Positions 9,472 to 17,545 of a stretch of DNA of 64,000 nt are shown here, one piece after another (the stretch's first letter is position 1; the number at the start of each line of letters is the position of its first letter). The notes beneath the pieces are model-generated. The model made no database searches. It saw nothing but the letters and a program-made list of their open reading frames with translations, and was not told the origin of the DNA. Source of the stretch: G963674685 sp964591275. GTDB lineage: Bacteria; Lernaellota; Lernaellaia; JACKCT01. The position numbers and the translations under genes are program-made. Location: contig CAZQAE010000009.1 of assembly GCA_964591275.1 (NCBI GenBank), forward strand, positions 29,636 to 93,635. The letters are read 5' to 3'.

Positions 9472-10075
9472 TCAGCGCCGTACGGCATTGGAGTTTTCCA
9501 GCCGCTCGTCAAGGATGTCGCAGGTCCGGTGAAAGCTGGGCAGGTGCTTTTTTAGAACTAACGGATTCAATTCCCCCAGGACCACAAAAGACCTTTTGCC
9601 CTTTTTGTATGCATTTGAGCAATTTCTGGTCGCGTGTTCCAGCTTATCCTGTATGTCCTGGCGTGATTTATTTTCCAGATTATTTACGGACGGCAGTGCG
9701 TTCAACTGCAACTCGTGCCCATAATGTGTTGATAGTGTTTCTCGATCCGCGACAATCCAGGTTTCCATGCACGTTGTCATGAACAGAACCTGCTCATCCG
9801 AAGCATTGTCCGGTTTTTCCCATTTGTCTCGGCTATGCAAATGTTCCCATGTCTTATCAATTTCCGTTATCGGGTCTTCGCTGTCGATCAGCATGGCGAT
9901 GTAATCATCGGCCCCTTGGCAATTGTTGGCGTTCTTAAAGTCATTGTATGTCGAGTACCAGCCTCGGCATTTGGTTTTTATAGCCGCATTTTTCCAGCAG
10001 CCTTCTGAATCCTTGTCTGCAACGCACGTGTAGTTCCTTGGAATCTCCGCCGCCTTCAAGGAAGATTTTTACCAT
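9472..10075 (-). pseudogene. DUF4276 TOPRIM-like gene, frameshifted
   Basis: The N-terminal part starts at ATG 10075 with MVKIFLEGGGDSKELHVRC and runs in one frame to MPRLV near 9970. The rest, from STYNDFKNANN through DDYIAMLIDSEDPI to the C-terminus at 9472, lies in the frame one base later. Joined, they give a full DUF4276 protein of about 200 residues. The Glu in FLEGGG and the acidic pair in LIDSED fit the TOPRIM-like metal site proposed for this family. One extra base around 9960-9985 explains the break. The start overlaps the end of the upstream AAA ATPase gene by seven bases, so the two form one operon. It is either a recent knock-out or a sequencing error. Confidence 0.75.
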
Positions 10076-11244
10076 CGGACTCCTCCGATTTCGCCCTTGG
10101 TCCATAGTTCGCCTAGACGATAGTTTTTCAACCACTCGGATAGATCGTCGGCATTAAGTCTGGACATCCTGGTTTGCCCCTGATGTTTTTCACATACTAC
10201 AACTGATTCGGGAGTTTCGCTTAAGGCGTCAACGAGAATATCCGAGTGCGTTGTGACGATGAGTTGCGTTCTCGTTGAAGCGTCAATTAAAAGATCCGTC
10301 AATTGAGGCAAAATGTCCGGGTGAAGTCCCAGTTCCGGTTCTTCGATGCATATCAATGGCGGCGGAGTCGGGTCGCACAGAATGGCCAGCAGGCAAAGAT
10401 ATCGCAATGTGCCGTCCGACAGCCTGGTCGCGGGAATGGTGAACTCGCCTTCGGTAAAAAAGACTTGCACCGCTCCTCCCTCGACGCTGATGTCATAATC
10501 ACTGACGCCCTCATACAAGTCCTGCAATCCTTTGAGAATGGCCGCTTTCGCTTTCGGTTTTTTCCGCAAACGGTTCAATACAAGTCCGAGATTGGAAAAA
10601 TCTTCTTCCAGTCTGTCATTTCTCATGTCGGCCTTTTGAGGACGGCGAAAAACCGTATTTCGCCCAAAGCTCCACTCGCGATATGCGCGTATTTTCTCGT
10701 ACTTGGAAATCAAATGATAAATTTCAGGGTACTGGTCCGGGTCACGCCGCTGGGCAAGAATCGACGCATCAATCTCCACGCTGTCTCTTTCAAGACTCCT
10801 TTTTTTTCCGTCTACATTTTCCTCGTCCTTGGTATTTATTACCGGGTGCCCCCGGTTAAACGTGTAGTATAAATATGGATCTGGTTTACTTGGTTCTGGT
10901 TTCTCATTTTCTATTCGTTCGTCGACGACGCAAAAGGATTGGTTGTCATTTGCGAAGGCGAAAAAGTGCCTTAATAATTGGTCATTTCCCGGATTTTCCA
11001 GCAGGACTTCGACGGAGGCCGGCGTCTTTTCCGAGCCCTTCCATATCCATTCGCCGACGCCGCCGTTTTGGCGCACAAGTTCGCGGACGTCGGCAGGCGT
11101 GGCGCGCAAGAGTGTGATCGCCTCAATCAAGTTCGACTTCCCGGCGGCGTTTGGGCCGATCAGCACGTTCAGTTTATTTAAGCTCAACGGTTCGGTGTCG
11201 GGTCCGAATGAAAGCAAGTTGCGCGGCCAAATTTGTTTCAGCAT
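10069..11244 (-). CDS. AAA (ABC-type) ATPase of OLD/PARIS-like defence pair
   Basis: A 391-residue ATPase of the SMC/ABC-related AAA_15/AAA_21 type. It has Walker A GPNAAGKSN (about 30-38), a signature-like LSDGTLRYL in the last third, Walker B with ICIEEPELGLHP, and a switch His in TTHSD. It lacks a C-terminal nuclease; that role would belong to the overlapping downstream DUF4276 gene. ATPase plus separate TOPRIM-like partner is the arrangement of PARIS-type and related OLD-family anti-phage systems. The ATG at 11244 precedes a sequence matching the family's typical first strand, but the ribosome site is weak. The role in defence is inferred from gene order, not shown. Confidence 0.85.
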   Translation of the reverse strand: MLKQIWPRNLLSFGPDTEPLSLNKLNVLIGPNAAGKSNLIEAITLLRATPADVRELVRQNGGVGEWIWKGSEKTPASVEVLLENPGNDQLLRHFFAFANDNQSFCVVDERIENEKPEPSKPDPYLYYTFNRGHPVINTKDEENVDGKKRSLERDSVEIDASILAQRRDPDQYPEIYHLISKYEKIRAYREWSFGRNTVFRRPQKADMRNDRLEEDFSNLGLVLNRLRKKPKAKAAILKGLQDLYEGVSDYDISVEGGAVQVFFTEGEFTIPATRLSDGTLRYLCLLAILCDPTPPPLICIEEPELGLHPDILPQLTDLLIDASTRTQLIVTTHSDILVDALSETPESVVVCEKHQGQTRMSRLNADDLSEWLKNYRLGELWTKGEIGGVRW

Positions 11245-11385
11245 TGTAGATCCCGTTTATATTGGATGAAGGTCATCCTGCTTCTCATATTTTCAACAAT
11301 ACACGCGGCTTCCCTTGTTTAGCAATAACCGCATCGATTCTGATTCGGATGACAATGACTTTTGACAGATAATCATTGATACAAA

Positions 11386-12240
11386 TCAGTAGTCATGCTT
11401 TGTCGGGAATTTCCTCTGACGATAAAAGCTATCGAGCAGCTTGTCTTTTTCCAAAAACCGCTCTTTGAGCCAATCGGACAACTCGCCTGCATCGACCGGC
11501 AATTCGTCCAGGGGAAAGCGACGGACATGAATATGGATGCGTTTGACCAGGCCCATCATCAACTGCCACAAACTCGGCAGGCCCCGCTCATACGCGATAC
11601 TCATGTCGTACACCGCGTCGATATTGGCGTGCAATCCCTCGATGGTGGCGGTGAAACCTTTTGTGCGTGGGATGAAAACGTTTTCCGGCGCAGGCATGTC
11701 GTTATTTTCAGCGTAAATTTTTGCCTGGATCAGCTTTTCAGGCGTCAGGCGCATGCCCTCGACGAAATTGATAAACCAGAAGGGCAGATCGTTTTCCGTG
11801 ATTTTGGAAAAGGTTTTTTTCAATCTTTGGCAGTCAGTGTCTCAGTTTCTTTTTACGAAAATGCAGTTGACGAAGCGCAGTCCCCACCCGATGCCGGGCC
11901 AATATTTTATGGAGTTTTTTGAAAAATAGCTCAAATCTCCAAGCCGACCATGCTTGTGCGCCAGCGCAAATAGGGCCATGGCGTCGGCGAAGCTCTGATG
12001 ATTGCCGATGAGCACGGCGTTTTCGCCCGGTGAAAGATCGTCGCCGGTGATGACAAAACGCGTGCCGCAGATATGTTTCGTCCACCAGATGGCTGTGGAC
12101 AACCACAGATCGGGAATCAGCCTGTTGGCTTTTCCAAACGCCCTTTTTGAAAATGGCCGGATAATGCAGGAAAGAAACTGCGCGACGTTTATAAGAAAAA
12201 CGGTTGGCAGAAAAAAGACAACGGCGAATATGCCTTTTGC
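11386..12240 (-). pseudogene. LPAAT acyltransferase interrupted by one TGA
   Basis: Two consecutive open stretches in the same frame encode an acyl-glycerol-3-phosphate acyltransferase. The first (12240 to 11845) has a membrane N-terminus, RPFSKRAFGKANR and the catalytic GNHQSFAD (NHx4D). A TGA at 11842-11844 follows FVKRN, and the second stretch continues with LPFWFINFVEGMR and FIPRTKGF. The whole closely follows plant and animal AGPAT/LPAAT proteins, in which FLERNW is common, so the TGA replaces an expected Trp codon. There is also no ATG, GTG or TTG between a TAG at 12241-12243 and the TTG at 12102, so the 5' end looks damaged too. It would make phosphatidic acid if intact. Confidence 0.8.
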
Positions 12241-12259
12241 CTATGCGAGCACGCGAAGG

Positions 12260-12299
12260 CCAACCCCCACCGGATCTTTCAGGGGTTGGATCGGTATTT
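12260..12299. other. Hairpin upstream of the LPAAT pseudogene
   Basis: CCAACCCC at 12260-12267 and GGGGTTGG at 12292-12299 form an eight-base perfect stem around a 24-base loop. No T-run follows on either strand, so it is not a clear terminator. It may be a remnant repeat or a weak transcript structure between HU and the LPAAT gene. Confidence 0.35.
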
Positions 12300-12411
12300 A
12301 TTTTGCGTTGATAAAGGACTGGATGAGAAAAAGAGCGATCTTATCACCCCGGATCACAGGCACACCTCAACGCCTCGCTTTCCCAGGTGAAAAAGTCCTT
12401 TTTGGCAAGTG

Positions 12412-12433
12412 TCGGCAGGTTTTCACCTGCCGA
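12412..12433 (-). terminator. Hairpin after the HU gene
   Basis: TCGGCAGGT and ACCTGCCGA form a perfect nine-base stem with a four-base loop just 8 bases past the HU stop codon. The stem is strong, but no long T-run follows on the minus strand, so intrinsic termination is likely only partial. Confidence 0.45.
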
Positions 12434-12440
12434 GCTCACA

Positions 12441-12734
12441 CTATATGATCGAGTCTTTGAAGCCTTTGGACAAACGCATTTTCACGGCGGTCTTGGCGGG
12501 GATCATAATTTTCTCGCCTGTAGCCGGATTGCGTCCTTCCCGTGCCTTTCGATCGGACTTGACGATTTTTCCGAAGCCCGGAAGAGTGAAGGAATCCGCG
12601 GTCTTCACTTCCTCAACAGCCAGAGCCATCAGGTCATCGAAAAATTGTCCCACGTCTTTTTTGGCCATACCCGTTTTCTCGGCAAAATGCGCAAGAAGCT
12701 GCGATTTGGTCATAGCTTTTTTCGTGTCTCCCAT
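12441..12734 (-). CDS. HU family DNA-binding protein
   Basis: A 97-residue histone-like HU/IHF protein that bends and compacts DNA. It begins MGDTKKAMTKSQLLAHFAEK, has the helical N-terminal half, the family phrase LPGFGKI, and the arm with GRNPATGEKI-x-IPAK near the C-terminus. A slight N-terminal extension precedes the usual TKSQL start. GGAGGG sits seven bases before the ATG at 12734. It is a single gene followed by a hairpin. HU against IHF cannot be decided from sequence alone, but the arm motif favours HU. Confidence 0.96.
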   Translation of the reverse strand: MGDTKKAMTKSQLLAHFAEKTGMAKKDVGQFFDDLMALAVEEVKTADSFTLPGFGKIVKSDRKAREGRNPATGEKIMIPAKTAVKMRLSKGFKDSII

Positions 12735-12795
12735 AAGTGTCCCTCCAAGACAGTTCAGCTAATAATCCCTGGCACAAAGCCAGTCGGAAATTTTC

Positions 12796-15063
12796 TTAAT
12801 CCCACATGTCATCGTCATCCCACCAGTCGTCGTCGCCCCACCCTTGCCTGCCGTCCTCATAAGGCAGATCGTCAGAGGCAAGGTCCGTCACACTTTCGAT
12901 TTCGGTGACAACAAGAGCAGCATCGGAGATTGTGTAAAGGTAATCGCCGATAACAACGCATCGACGCACCGTCGGCATATCGCCAAAACTTTCACTTTCG
13001 GGCTCGGCTTCATAGTTCGAGTGATCGATATAGCCGAGCATGTCGAATCCGCCGTCGGCGGTCACATCATAAAGATATACGCCGGAATATGCGCCATCCG
13101 TCGGCGGAGCCGCATCCCGAAACAAAGGAGGATCCACCGGTTCGTCGTCATCGAACGAGACATCGTCGTCGTCATTCCAGACATCATCATCATCCCAGTC
13201 ATCGTCGTCGCCCCAGTCATCCCAGCCCCATTCTCTAACCGGAACGGCCATCAGATCCATCGGGCTATAAAACATGAAAGCCTTGTGATCGTACATGGCT
13301 TCGGATGTGGCGTCCCAGCCTTCGGCGACGACCTCGCGAAAGGCGAGAACCGGATCGGCAAAATCGGAAATGTCGAATAGCTGCAACACAACGCCGCCGG
13401 TGGAGTTCCACTCATCTCCATCCTCACCGATGGTCAGGATATGGTTGTCGTCAAATGCGTGGATATAGGTGGAGAATCCGGGGATTTCCAGTTCGCCGAT
13501 AATGCGGGGATCTGCGGGATTCGACAGGTCGATGGTAAACAGGGGGTCCGACTGTTCAAATGTTACAAGATAGCCCTTGTCTCCCATGAAACGGGCGGAC
13601 TTGATCTCCTCGCCCGGTGCGATCCCTTCGATTCCACCGACGATATCCAGGGAGCCATCCACGGCTATGAGAACGTGAATATAATTCTTCAAATCGGACC
13701 ACCAGCCCGTTGACGAGGCAACGCGCAGATACCCGTCCTTTTCGCTCATAGAGAACTGATTGAGGACGAAGCCCGCGATTTCCCCGCTGGCGATGTACTC
13801 CGCCTGGATTTGTTGGTCCTTCAGGACGAATTTGTGAATCCACGATTTCTGAATATTGTCATCATCGTACCAGGTCTGCCAGGACTCCGCGGTGTTGCTG
13901 ATGTAAAGGGCCTGCGTGGATGCATAGATGAGTTGGCCGTCCGCCAAAAGCGCGATATCCGGCAGCTTTGTAGTCGGCGCATCGAGATTGATGGTCATCA
14001 CCGTGGAAACACTGTGCCCCATAGGATCGTCCGGGCGAAAATAATCCTCGCATTCGGAGATGAATCCGCTGCTTGTTTGCGCGCCGATGATTTCAAAATA
14101 ACGCGGCAGCCAGTCATCCAGGGTCATGGAAATCACTTGAGTGCGAATCTGGTTCATCAAATTGTCATACGCGGCCCGCAGTGCCTGCTCGTCGAGTTCG
14201 CCGTCTTGGCTATAAGACCAGGGATCGATCCAGGTATTGTAATTGGGGACCTGCGGCGCGGTGTTTAAAACCAGGCGCATGAGGTTGTTGATGAGCCGCG
14301 ATTGCAGATAAGCGCCTTCGGTGTACAGTTTGCGAATCACGGTCGGAACACCCGGATTCGCCGTATCAACGAATGTCAGCAGCAAAATGTTCCAATACAG
14401 GTCATCGCGCTCAACAGCCGGCCAGACATCTTCGGGCAATTCCGCGGGACTTAACTCCGAGAAAACCACCACAAGGTCGTCGTATAAAAACATCTCTAAA
14501 GTTCGACCTTCAATATCCAGGCGAGACAGCTCCCGCGTTTCGACCGGGGGAGCGGGATCGAAAAGCATGAGGTTGCCGCCGGCCAGGAGGTAAAGAAGAT
14601 CTCCGTCGGTTTTGACGATGTCCGCTTCGTCGACGCCATCCTCCTGCACGTTCGTGTCCGAGTGGTCGTCGTCGTCGGCGTTTTCGTCGTCATCGCCGGC
14701 CTGATCGTCATCTGGAAAAAAATCATCGTCGGCGTCGTCATCCCAACCATCATCATCCCAATCGACGTCATCGTCCCACCAATCACCGCCCCAATCCAGG
14801 GAGTTTTCGTAGTTTTGATCGATGGCTCTTTGCGCCTGCAGGGTCAAGGTGCGTTGTATCCATTCCAGAACATCATCACAGTCCTGGCATCGGTGCAGCC
14901 CTTCCTTTGTATTCACATCATGGTCATCGGTGTCATCATCATCATCGCCGTAGGGCGAAAAATCATCGTCATCATCGCTGGCGTCCGGCTTTTCGCACGC
15001 GCCAAGAAAAGACACACACAACGCGAACATTGCGATCATCAGAAACAATCTTAGCCTACGCAT
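12796..15063 (-). CDS. Asp-rich lipoprotein with C-terminal beta-propeller
   Basis: A 755-residue lipoprotein with lipobox FLGAC (Cys about 23), followed by Asp tracts around residues 29-45 and again about 100-150. The main part fits the secreted beta-propeller domain family (PF09826, COG4880): the phrase GVDEADIVKTDGD-x-LY opens the domain, as in that family, followed by strands such as ARFMGDKGYLVTF and DDNHILTIGEDG. A third Asp-rich stretch lies near residues 615-650 within the propeller, and the C-terminus is again WGDDDWWDDDD. GGAGG lies eight bases before the ATG at 15063, which favours this start over ATG 15078. The ligand is unknown; an envelope binding role is inferred. Confidence 0.85.
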   Translation of the reverse strand: MRRLRLFLMIAMFALCVSFLGACEKPDASDDDDDFSPYGDDDDDTDDHDVNTKEGLHRCQDCDDVLEWIQRTLTLQAQRAIDQNYENSLDWGGDWWDDDVDWDDDGWDDDADDDFFPDDDQAGDDDENADDDDHSDTNVQEDGVDEADIVKTDGDLLYLLAGGNLMLFDPAPPVETRELSRLDIEGRTLEMFLYDDLVVVFSELSPAELPEDVWPAVERDDLYWNILLLTFVDTANPGVPTVIRKLYTEGAYLQSRLINNLMRLVLNTAPQVPNYNTWIDPWSYSQDGELDEQALRAAYDNLMNQIRTQVISMTLDDWLPRYFEIIGAQTSSGFISECEDYFRPDDPMGHSVSTVMTINLDAPTTKLPDIALLADGQLIYASTQALYISNTAESWQTWYDDDNIQKSWIHKFVLKDQQIQAEYIASGEIAGFVLNQFSMSEKDGYLRVASSTGWWSDLKNYIHVLIAVDGSLDIVGGIEGIAPGEEIKSARFMGDKGYLVTFEQSDPLFTIDLSNPADPRIIGELEIPGFSTYIHAFDDNHILTIGEDGDEWNSTGGVVLQLFDISDFADPVLAFREVVAEGWDATSEAMYDHKAFMFYSPMDLMAVPVREWGWDDWGDDDDWDDDDVWNDDDDVSFDDDEPVDPPLFRDAAPPTDGAYSGVYLYDVTADGGFDMLGYIDHSNYEAEPESESFGDMPTVRRCVVIGDYLYTISDAALVVTEIESVTDLASDDLPYEDGRQGWGDDDWWDDDDMWD

Positions 15064-15320
15064 GTCCACACCCTCCACATTAGAACGCCTCTATGTGTTC
15101 TAAAATCCTAATAACATCTTGTGAATTATAACATAAAAACACGAAAATCAACATAATAATGCCGATTTTATCAGCAAATCGCCTTTTTATTCCAGGACCA
15201 CCAAATCACGCGCCCCATCGCGGAATTATTTTTTGGCAAAGGCCGACGATATGGAATTGGCCGTTTGGCTATGATAAACTCCGGCCTTGCGCATTAACGC
15301 CAGGATAAATTTCTAAAATA

Positions 15321-16280
15321 ATGAATTCAACCAAGCGCGCGCCCCGAAATAGAACCATCGATCTTTGCCGCGAGGAAAGAACTCGTTTTGAGGGAAAGCT
15401 CCAGCGCCTGGCCGGGTTGCAAAGCGTAATGGACCTTTTGGACAAAACCATCTGCATGGACCTTTACAACGCGCTGCCGCTTTTGCCCGACCATTTCGTG
15501 GACCTTCTTATTATCGACCCGCCCTATAATCTCAACAAAATTTTTGGGGCGAAGAAATTCAAAAAGATGAAAGACGAGGACTACGGCGCATGGGTCGATT
15601 CATGGCTCGGTCCCCTGGTCCGAACTTTGAAAGAGACAGCCTCCGTTTACATCTGCTGCGACTGGCGATCCTCAGCCGCGGTTGAAGGCGTCGCCAAAAA
15701 ATATTTCAAAATGCGCAATCGGATCACCTGGGAGCGCGAAAAAGGGCGCGGCGCCAAAAGCAACTGGAAAAACAGCGCGGAAGATATCTGGTTTTGCACA
15801 ATGTCCGGGGACTATGCCTTCAATGTTGACGCCGTGAAGCAAAAACGGCGGGTTCTGGCGCCGTACACGGATAAGGACGGCGAACCCAAGGATTGGGTTA
15901 AAGGCAAAGAGGGCGATTTTCGCCTCACTCATCCCTCGAACCTCTGGACGGACATCACGGCGCCCTTCTGGTCCATGCCGGAAAATACCGACCATCCCAC
16001 GCAAAAGCCGGAAAAGCTTTTGGCGAAGATCATTCTCGCTTCATCCGGCAAAGGTGATGTCGTTCTCGATCCCTTTGCCGGCACCGGGACGACTTCGGTT
16101 GTCGCCAAAAAACTTGGCCGTCGCTATGTCGGAATAGAGATAGACGAAACCTACTGCTGCTGGGCAGAGAAACGACTGGCGCTGGCCGAAACCGATAAAA
16201 CAATCCAGGGTTATTCGGAAGGTGTGTTCTGGGAAAGAAATTCCGGCGGACTCAATGCCGCAAAACGCAAAAAGGAATAA
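15321..16280 (+). CDS. DNA adenine/cytosine-N4 methyltransferase, orphan
   Basis: A 319-residue amino-methyltransferase of the beta type (catalytic motif before the cofactor motif). DPPYNLN at about residue 70 is catalytic motif IV; DHPTQKP and VLDPFAGTGTTSVVAKKLG near the C-terminus are the AdoMet-binding region, followed by YVGIEID. No restriction endonuclease gene is adjacent, so it may be a solitary methylase that acts in regulation or in protection against a lost partner. The recognition sequence cannot be read from the protein. The ribosome site is weak (AGGA about 18 bases upstream). The downstream CAP lipoprotein is 70 bases away with its own strong ribosome site. Confidence 0.9.
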   Translation: MNSTKRAPRNRTIDLCREERTRFEGKLQRLAGLQSVMDLLDKTICMDLYNALPLLPDHFVDLLIIDPPYNLNKIFGAKKFKKMKDEDYGAWVDSWLGPLVRTLKETASVYICCDWRSSAAVEGVAKKYFKMRNRITWEREKGRGAKSNWKNSAEDIWFCTMSGDYAFNVDAVKQKRRVLAPYTDKDGEPKDWVKGKEGDFRLTHPSNLWTDITAPFWSMPENTDHPTQKPEKLLAKIILASSGKGDVVLDPFAGTGTTSVVAKKLGRRYVGIEIDETYCCWAEKRLALAETDKTIQGYSEGVFWERNSGGLNAAKRKKE

Positions 16281-16350
16281 GTCACCGGATTTCCCTAACG
16301 ATTCATTTTTCAGCGCTTCGATGCTATCATTCGCGCAAGGAGGTTCTACG

Positions 16351-17019
16351 ATGAAAAAAGCGACACTGATCTTTTGGTTGATAATCATTTTGTCCCTGGG
16401 AATTTCAGGGCTGACGGCATGCGCCAGCGGCGACGACGATGACGATGAGGCAGCGGATGCAGACGATGATGGCGATGATGACAGTGACGATGATGATGGA
16501 GCAGATAATTCCTGCGGCATCAATTATAGCGCCGACACCGGCCGTGACGGCTCTGCCGACGAGTGCGGCAACGTGGATATGATCAACGTGGACCGCCTGG
16601 CGCATCCGGACGAAAGCGACTGCGCCCCGGCCATTCAATGGCATGCCGGCCTGGCGGCCGTCGCCCTGGCGCACTCCAAAGACATGTGCGATCGTGATTT
16701 CTTTGACCATGTCAATCTCGACGGAGATAGTCCCTTTGATCGCATGGACGATGCGGGAGTCAACTACGTAGCCGCCGGCGAAAATATTGCGTGGGGCATG
16801 GGCTATACGGTCCAGAATCTTCAGGATGCTTTCATGAACGAGCCGGAATGCGAACTCAATCACCGCAGCAACATTCTCGCCCGTGATTTCACGCATGTGG
16901 GCGTGGGCATCTACGACTGCCCCGATGGCTCGTTCTATCTCACGCAGGATTTCGGAACTTTCAGTTTCGACGACATCCGGTCGGACTCGCACGATTACTG
17001 CCCGAATTTCGAGCAGTAA
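16351..17019 (+). CDS. Asp-rich CAP/SCP-domain lipoprotein
   Basis: A 222-residue lipoprotein: signal peptide, lipobox LTAC (Cys about 24), an acidic tract ASGDDDDDEAADADDD, then a CAP (SCP/PR-1, YkwD-like) domain from about residue 75 to the end. CAP marks are LAHSKDMCDRDFFDH, the GENIAWGM segment, HRSNIL, and VGVGIYDC. The metal-coordinating His pair of the CAP cavity appears to be present (DHVN and NHRSN). AAGGAGG lies seven bases before the ATG at 16351; a longer frame from 16222 lacks any support. CAP proteins bind lipids or act at the cell surface; the bacterial role is mostly unknown. Confidence 0.88.
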   Translation: MKKATLIFWLIIILSLGISGLTACASGDDDDDEAADADDDGDDDSDDDDGADNSCGINYSADTGRDGSADECGNVDMINVDRLAHPDESDCAPAIQWHAGLAAVALAHSKDMCDRDFFDHVNLDGDSPFDRMDDAGVNYVAAGENIAWGMGYTVQNLQDAFMNEPECELNHRSNILARDFTHVGVGIYDCPDGSFYLTQDFGTFSFDDIRSDSHDYCPNFEQ

Positions 17020-17032
17020 AGAAAGCTTGGTA

Positions 17033-17065
17033 CAATGAACAATTAGCAATGAACAATGAACAATG
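17033..17065 (+). repeat. Left short-word repeat (CAATGAACAA type)
   Basis: The word CAATGAAC recurs with a period of 7-8 bases right after the CAP gene: CAATGAACAATTAGCAATG and further units. The last unit contains the ATG at 17063-17065 that starts the four-helix-bundle gene, with no Shine-Dalgarno sequence before it. Confidence 0.8.
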
Positions 17066-17437
17066 ACCCGGAAAAAGCCTTTGCCGCCCAATCCAGCGTA
17101 TGAAAAAGCCTATGCACTGGCTGTTCGCATTGTTAATGCCTACCGTTTTCTTGTCGATGAAAAAAAGGAATATGTCCTTTCAAAGCAATTGCTTCGCAGC
17201 GGCACATCTATTGGCGCAAATTTAGCCGAAGCAAATGGAGCCATATCCAATGCTGATTTCTCGGCCAAAATATCCATTTCGTATAAGGAAACGCTGGAGA
17301 CCAAGTATTGGCTGGATTTATTAAATGAGACTTCATACATTGACAAGAGGTCTTACGACAGCCTTTACGCCGATACGGATGAAGTAGCGGCAATCCTATT
17401 TGCTATTTTAAAGAAGACAAGAATCAAAAGGCAATGA
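17063..17437 (+). CDS. Four-helix bundle protein (S23/bIVP family)
   Basis: A 124-residue helical protein of the four helix bundle family (TIGR02436, named for 23S rRNA intervening-sequence proteins). Diagnostic parts are YALAVRIVNAYRFLV, LSKQLLRSGTSIGANLAEA, and KETLETKYWLDLL. Members often sit in rRNA intervening sequences or next to diversity-generating retroelements, but many, as here, are stand-alone and of unknown function. Both the ATG and the TGA lie inside units of the flanking CAATGAAC-type repeat, which is very unusual and suggests that gene and repeats travel together. No other gene is clearly linked to it. Confidence 0.9.
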   Translation: MTRKKPLPPNPAYEKAYALAVRIVNAYRFLVDEKKEYVLSKQLLRSGTSIGANLAEANGAISNADFSAKISISYKETLETKYWLDLLNETSYIDKRSYDSLYADTDEVAAILFAILKKTRIKRQ

Positions 17438-17535
17438 ACAGTGAACAATTAGCAATGACCAATTATCAATCAGTAATTTGCACTGACCGCTGCTCTTTGC
17501 TCATTGTTAATTGTTCATTGTTTATTGATTATTGC
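17434..17535 (+). repeat. Right short-word repeat with inverted half
   Basis: Starts inside the four-helix gene's stop codon and holds CAATGAACAGTGAACAATT and related words, then the same words in inverted orientation (TCATTGTTAATTGTTCATTG). The two halves can pair into a long imperfect hairpin of about 100 bases that ends ten bases before the radical SAM ATG. It is not a CRISPR: units are abutting and degenerate. Confidence 0.8.
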
Positions 17536-17545
17536 AGGCGCGCAC

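Noticed and set aside
11842..11844. UGA reassigned to tryptophan or read as selenocysteine
   Set aside because: Several intact genes here end in TGA (for example at 3929, 4801 and 18520) and the position expects Trp, not Cys or Sec, so a nonsense mutation or error is more likely than recoding.
15321..16280. Restriction-modification system
   Set aside because: The methyltransferase has no endonuclease or specificity gene beside it; neighbours are a lipoprotein and a propeller protein.
17033..17535. CRISPR array
   Set aside because: Units are 7-8 bases, contiguous and degenerate, with no spacers of uniform length and no cas genes nearby.
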